64,000 nt of DNA from Muricea muricata (taxonomy: Eukaryota > Cnidaria > Anthozoa > Malacalcyonacea > Plexauridae). This document shows, one piece after another, positions 59,040-64,000 of the stretch. Below the pieces are notes generated by a model. The model was not told the DNA's origin, ran no database searches, and saw only the letters and a list, made by a program, of their open reading frames with translations. Positions within the stretch are counted from its first letter, which is position 1; each line of letters opens with the position of its first letter. The translations under genes and the position numbers were made by a program. Where the stretch lies: positions 12,972,713-13,036,712 of the forward strand of contig OY979723.1 in the NCBI GenBank assembly GCA_963855995.1, given 5' to 3'.

Positions 59040-59173
59040 ACTGCCATTAACCTAGACTACTAATAATTGACAAAAATCGTGAATTAACTAAACCAACTAA
59101 CATATATATGTATATATAGTGAATGAACTTATGCACTTTACTAATGTTTTAAAATTGTCTATATCTGTGCTGT

Positions 59174-59179
59174 AATAAA
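59174..59179 (+). terminator. AATAAA polyadenylation signal after the zinc-finger gene
   Basis: A canonical AATAAA lies about 135 bases beyond the stop codon and is followed by GTAATTTGTATTGGG, a T/G-rich downstream stretch. Confidence 0.55.
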
Positions 59180-61374
59180 TGTAATTTGTATTGGGAAATG
59201 AAACTATTCTGTCACATTATGTTGCTGTCTTGTTGCCGATTAATATGAATGCTCATATATTTTCTGCAACCAGATTGACAGTGCGATACAAAGTTTCAAC
59301 ATTATATGTGATGCTAATTTTTGGGTCGACTTTGCATTTGCAATTTTTTATCGTGCTTTTACCGATGATATAGAACTGCAATGAGGCACAGCTGCAGTCT
59401 GGTACAAAACTATAGCTTTAGAGCACCTTCCATGTAGATTAATTCTTCAGCTTGCTGCATGGGAACATGGATCCCTTTTTCTGCTTGCAGCAGTGATGAA
59501 ATTGTCTTAAAAGCATCCCAATCATATTATTGAACTTTTTTACAAGCTTTCTGTCTACACTTGCTACTTTGCTTGTTCTCTCATTATATTCAAATTACCT
59601 TGAAATTGAAACAAAGAAGATGAACTAATTCATTTGTCCTTGGATCAGCGAACCACAATTTAGTTAAGAATATACTGAGAGCTTTAAGATAAATTTGTAC
59701 TATTTTTAACCTAGCCTATAAAGCAACTTGAGCCTTACTGTATAATAAATACGTACTAAACATTTAGCAGGTCTTTGTTATAATGAATATGAACTTTGTT
59801 ACATGCAAATACTAAATATTTTGGCGAACACTGTAAATAAATAATGCACAAATGGTCATTACTTTTATTGTGTCAAAATTATCACTTGGAAAATATTGTA
59901 AAAATAGTATATAGTTTGAGTCTTGAATTTTGAAGTCAAGGGAGGAAAAAAAATGCTTATCGAAACGACCCCCACGAAAAGAGGGCTTGTAAAAACCTAT
60001 TGGGGCTATTCGAGCGTAAATAAAGTTTATTATTATTATTACTATTATCATTATAAACGAAACTTTGTCTTTGAACAACCAGAACTGGGCAGACACAAGA
60101 ACAGTTTCCACCTCCACCACACAGAAATAGGAACGTCTCTCTCTCTCTCTACAAAATAACTAAAAACATATCTTTTGAAGGGAGTAACATACTACCGAGT
60201 TGGAATGCGAGTTCGAATGTCGGAATGCAAATCAGAGCATTTACATTAGTATGCTAGTATAATTCTACTAATTATTGTTAAACTGAAGACCATGCAGGGC
60301 TATCGTATTACTTATAGCTTTGGCCGACTGGCCCTTGCAAAGTAACTCTTGTTCATCTAAACCTAATTTGTAAGAATAATTTACAACGCTGTCAGTTCCT
60401 CCGTCAATTTCAATCAATTTTTTTAGCAATCCGTTCTGGCGTTTTAATTACTTGTTTGTCAGTTTTTGGCTGGTGATTTTCGTGTCTGAAGACGTCGTTT
60501 TAGAATTAAAAAAAGGAGCCAGAGGATGAAAAACACCACGGCAGACATAACGAAAGATCTTGTAATGTAGAAATTAAACGTTCAAGGCTAAATAGCACAT
60601 GCACTCGCCTGATGACTCGCCCAACTATATAGGGTCACTATACGGAGCCAACTAAAAATCCACTTGACCTAATCGCAACGCCTTATACGAACATATTTTT
60701 ATTCATAAATTTCATTTGATGAATTCCAGCAGTCATGTATTAGTCAATTAATGCAATGCGTTTGTAAGGCAGTGGGCTGTGCTAAGTTAGTAGGGTCAAT
60801 TTTCCATCTTTTTTCTGGAAGTTAGACATGATCAACGTGGATCATTAGCATCACATATAAAGACTCCTCCTTTGACACGATTTTTTATGTGTTTTCACAA
60901 GTTCGTCCATGAGCATTATTAATGAGGTGGTAAAAGTGTATACTACAACTCTTTTCATCATCCTTCAAGGTAAGAGGTCTCAATGTTGTTGTTTTTTTAT
61001 GAACTTTACAACGCTAGAAGCATTTCATTGGTTTTCAATTATGCATAATTGGTTTTCTAGTTAAGTTTTCAATTAAAAGAGTTCCATCATTCAATGGTGC
61101 AGCCTCCCGCCATGATTAGGAGATGTTGCATGTCTGATTCGGAACAGTTACATTAATAAAGTAGTCTGCGATAATTTGACAAAAATGCAGAGGGGCATTT
61201 TGACTGTAGGGCTTGTCGTTGTCAGGTTTATAATAAATAAATCTACGACAAATTATACGCTTGCTGCTCATTAAGATGTACCTCTTTAAGGGCTTCTTAT
61301 CAAAACTGGGAGGAGTTTATCCAATTGAAGTAATTACTATAGATAATCGGTCATTATCCTCAGGCTAACATTAC

Positions 61375-61465
61375 GTATTTGTGAATGCAATGGCGTCCTG
61401 GCGCTTATCCAGAAACTAAGAGGTCGCGGTTTCGATCCCAGCTCGTGGACACAGAATATTTTCTG
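61375..61465 (+). repeat. tRNA-like segment, probably a SINE head
   Basis: GAGGTCGCGGTTTCGATCCC resembles a pol III B box (GGTTCGANTCC) within a T-arm. The preceding CAATGGCGTCCTGGCGCTTA could be a decayed A-box region. A proper cloverleaf cannot be drawn, so a tRNA-derived SINE remnant is likelier than a tRNA gene. Confidence 0.35.
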
Positions 61466-61734
61466 AGTAGCTAAAAAAGCTTGAGAATGCATTATACTGT
61501 TTAGATTGTTTTCACAGTCAATGGAAACCTGAATATCGGCATAATTGAGATGGTTTTTCGTGCCGTGAAAAATCGAAGAAAATTAGGCCATTATTGCAAT
61601 TTCACACAAGTATGGAATCCAATTTGAAGATGAAAGACGCCAAAAGATGAGTCTGGAATATTAAGCCCCGAACTAATTTTGGCAGTGTGGGTGTATAATC
61701 CAGTATTAAAATAGCACGCAAACGTAATTATTTC

Positions 61735-61845
61735 CACCACTTGAAACGATAAAAACAAAATTCAACGTTTCGAGCGAACACCTTCGTGGGGAAGCTAGTA
61801 GATCATCTCTCGAAACGTTGAACTATGTTCTCATCGTTTCGAGTG
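61735..61845. repeat. Foldback around CAACGTTTCGAG
   Basis: TTCAACGTTTCGAGCGAACA is mirrored by CTCGAAACGTTGAA, and CTTGAAACGATAAAAAC by CATCGTTTCGAGTG. This is a small inverted repeat, probably of transposon origin. Confidence 0.6.
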
Positions 61846-62588
61846 GTGAAAGGACCTGTATTTTCGAGGAATATCGATGACTATTTAAGTGAGGGTTGTC
61901 ATAGCTGTCAGCAAAAAGAAACAGCGAGTTTGATTGCACGGGCATAGATAGATAGATAGATATTTAATAAATTTCTCCCTAAAAGGGTTTTTCAGAAATT
62001 ATTTACAGATGCTTGCATGCAGTAAAAGGTTACAAACATGGGTTTAACAATTATCTTAGACTATGTACAAAATTTAGTTGCAACTATACCGCGAAACACG
62101 AAAACAAAGACGCATTTTTCTGCAGTGTCCTGGCGGAAAAATAAAACTAAGATGCAGTCTTCATTGCCAGTCGCAGCACTAAACGGCGGTGAGTAAACAT
62201 TCAACTCGCGGTCAAACCGTTTTAACGAGTATTTTAAAAGCAGGAATGATGGTTTCTACAAAGCATACCATTCAAAAGTGACAGACCAGAGTTGAATACG
62301 AGGCTAGATTTTTTTTATTTTTTCAACCGTGTTAATGGTATATATAAGCACCCATACCTTGGACTTACAGGAACGCCATAGATATAGTCATTTACAATCG
62401 GAGACAACCTATAAAAGTGCATCAATTAATTCAAAGTTCGTTTTACCGAACTAATTTTAACGAAATCTTCGTTGTCAACGAAGACAACGCCACAAGAACG
62501 TTTTCAAGCACCTTACACGAAGTATGAGCACAAGTATAGATAGGTCGGTAAAAGATTAAGGAATGTGGCGTACACAGCAAACAGGCGC

Positions 62589-62797
62589 TCAACCTGTTCT
62601 GGCCTGATGAAAACACCATTGAACAATATTTTGCTGCCCACATTGTTCAAGGTTGTCAACAATATTGTTCAACATTGTTACACCTGATAACAGGCTAATT
62701 CAGGCTCATCAACTTGTTCAGTATTGTTGACAATCTTGAACAATGTGGGCAGCAAAACATTGTTCAATGCTGTTTTCATCAGGCCAGAACAGGTTGT
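62589..62797. mobile_element. 209-bp foldback MITE
   Basis: Arms of about 80 bases are inverted: AACCTGTTCTGGCCTGATGA, TGCTGCCCACATTGTTCAAG and TTGTCAACAATATTGTTCA, each with its complement on the right. The centre includes CACCTGATAACAGGC. No coding capacity and no clear target duplication are seen. Confidence 0.75.
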
Positions 62798-64000
62798 GCG
62801 TTTTTTTCAATTTCTGTGTAGGTTCCTGTTGGTTTCGCAGTCCCACTCAGACCCAACAATCTAGTTAATCTTACACTGGAGAACTTTTAACAACAACTAC
62901 TCTCGCGATGTAATGAAGTACGAAACCATCAAATGTTAAGAAATCCGTCATTTACATTGCAAGTTGTTGTGGAAAGTTGCACATGTAACATGTAACATGG
63001 CCTATATGCCGTCGTAATAATGAAATCAGGCGTTCAACATGCACGTACAACATCGATAAACATCTGAGCGCGGCGTAAAGGCAAAACAACAAACAAAGAC
63101 AACAACTGAACTCTGTATTCCAAAAGTCTCCCAGTACTGGTATCGTGTTGAGCCCGGCTCAGCAGGTTATACTGCAAACTAAGCCTAAGGAGAACTTCTT
63201 CACGCTGTTTTGGCATTTACATTGAGCTAGCATAGTTTGTTTAAACCCTGTGCTGGTACAATAGCCATATTTAGGTGCAGATTATAGCTACCCGGGATCA
63301 AAATATCAAATGAAGCGTAAAATGTTTTTGAGGTATTGAAATGAGTCATAGTTTATGATATAAAAAATGTCTAATTCCTGATTGCTCAGGATTTTTGTTT
63401 TGCCGAAATGTGAAATAAACAAACTAGTGTCGGGCACAAATTTTTGCAAAATATATCTTTTTCATTCATCAACACTGAAGGCATCCTAACTTTGGCTGTT
63501 TCGTAATTCATAAAATTACTTTTCAATGCCTCAAGATCATTTTGCGCTACATTTAATGCCGGGTAAGCGGGATCATGTAATCAGCCCGCTTAACCGCCTG
63601 AAATATCCGGTTCATTGATGGAAGGGCAAATTAGGGGAAAAAACTAATAAAAATCCTTATTACAGTACATGTAGTTTGCATATGACGCCACAAGGGAGCA
63701 AGTTAAATTCAGCATGTTTTCCATCAACCTGCTGCTTCCAATTTACAGCACGTCAGCGCACATCATGCATGTCTCCTCCCGCAAATTGAACAATTTGTAA
63801 GCCGGCCGTGAAGTATTCGAGATCAATGTAATACACGCTCGGTAAACATGTTAAACTACAGTAATGTACTTGATGTTCGTTGTGAAATTACCTCACACAG
63901 TTACAATGTTTCGAGAGGGGGCATAAAAAAGAAAAAAGCACTTGAACTTATATACTCTTGTTCAAGCTATGTTAAAAAAACATGCTTTTAACTGATGAAT

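Larger units (their letters stand above)
59180..64000. other. Gene-free right end of the window
   Basis: No open frame longer than about 100 codons shows family similarity. The stretch holds scattered repeats: a TAAATAAAGTTTATTATTAT tail near 60017, a tRNA-like segment near 61375-61465, a foldback near 61735-61845, a GATA run near 61947 and a foldback at 62589-62797. Nothing else can be supported. Confidence 0.5.

Noticed and set aside
1..64000. CRISPR arrays, bacterial operons and integrated viral genes
   Set aside because: None were found. Gene structures are spliced and animal-like throughout, and the only reverse transcriptase is a decayed LINE.

Overview
This window looks like nuclear DNA of an invertebrate animal, most probably a cnidarian such as a sea anemone or coral. 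That placement is inferred from gene content, short-intron gene structure, AT-richness and the density of small inverted-repeat transposons; no species marker was identified. Genes were rebuilt by joining exons with consensus GT/AG sites in compatible reading phase and comparing the translations with known families.

Layout, left to right. (1) 76-2122 (+): the 3' end of a Ser/Pro-rich gene ending in a clathrin-box-like LIDL motif, possibly GTSE1. (2) 3339-8712 (-): a complete 12-exon SEC13 gene, convergent with the first. (3) 9046-9570: a decayed LINE reverse-transcriptase remnant. (4) 9645-16140: a 6.5-kb satellite with about 21 CpG-rich anchor segments separated by variable numbers of a roughly 76-bp A-rich subunit, then short palindromic arrays and a T-rich block in the opposite orientation. 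(5) 17104-27767: a tandem duplication. Copy A is an intronless CENP-L gene (+) facing a 7-exon serine racemase/threonine dehydratase-like gene (-). Copy B is a 5'-truncated, transposon-interrupted CENP-L pseudogene plus a second 7-exon PLP-enzyme gene. A 3.15-kb inverted-repeat element occupies the junction. Comparing the copies gives clean empty/filled sites for several small transposons.

(6) 28738-31693 (+): a five-exon gene for a protein with two PDZ-like regions and a C-terminal death-domain-like region. (7) 31735-32972: a cluster of small transposons. (8) 33181-37838 (-): a nine-exon polytopic membrane protein I do not recognise. (9) 39708-47079 (-): a 12-exon FoxP forkhead gene. (10) 47080-56927: about 10 kb with no supportable gene. 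(11) 56928-59039 (+): a two-exon zinc-finger gene with an N-terminal SNAG motif and six FEZF-like C2H2 fingers. (12) 59040-64000: gene-free apart from dispersed repeats.

The genes do not form one pathway: SEC13 serves COPII and the nuclear pore, CENP-L the kinetochore, the PLP enzymes amino-acid metabolism, and FoxP and the SNAG zinc finger transcription. The strongest leads are the active-site differences between the two PLP-enzyme copies (racemase-like versus dehydratase-like), the damaged splice acceptor in copy B, the PDZ/PDZ/death architecture, the SNAG plus FEZF-finger combination, and the quantised satellite.
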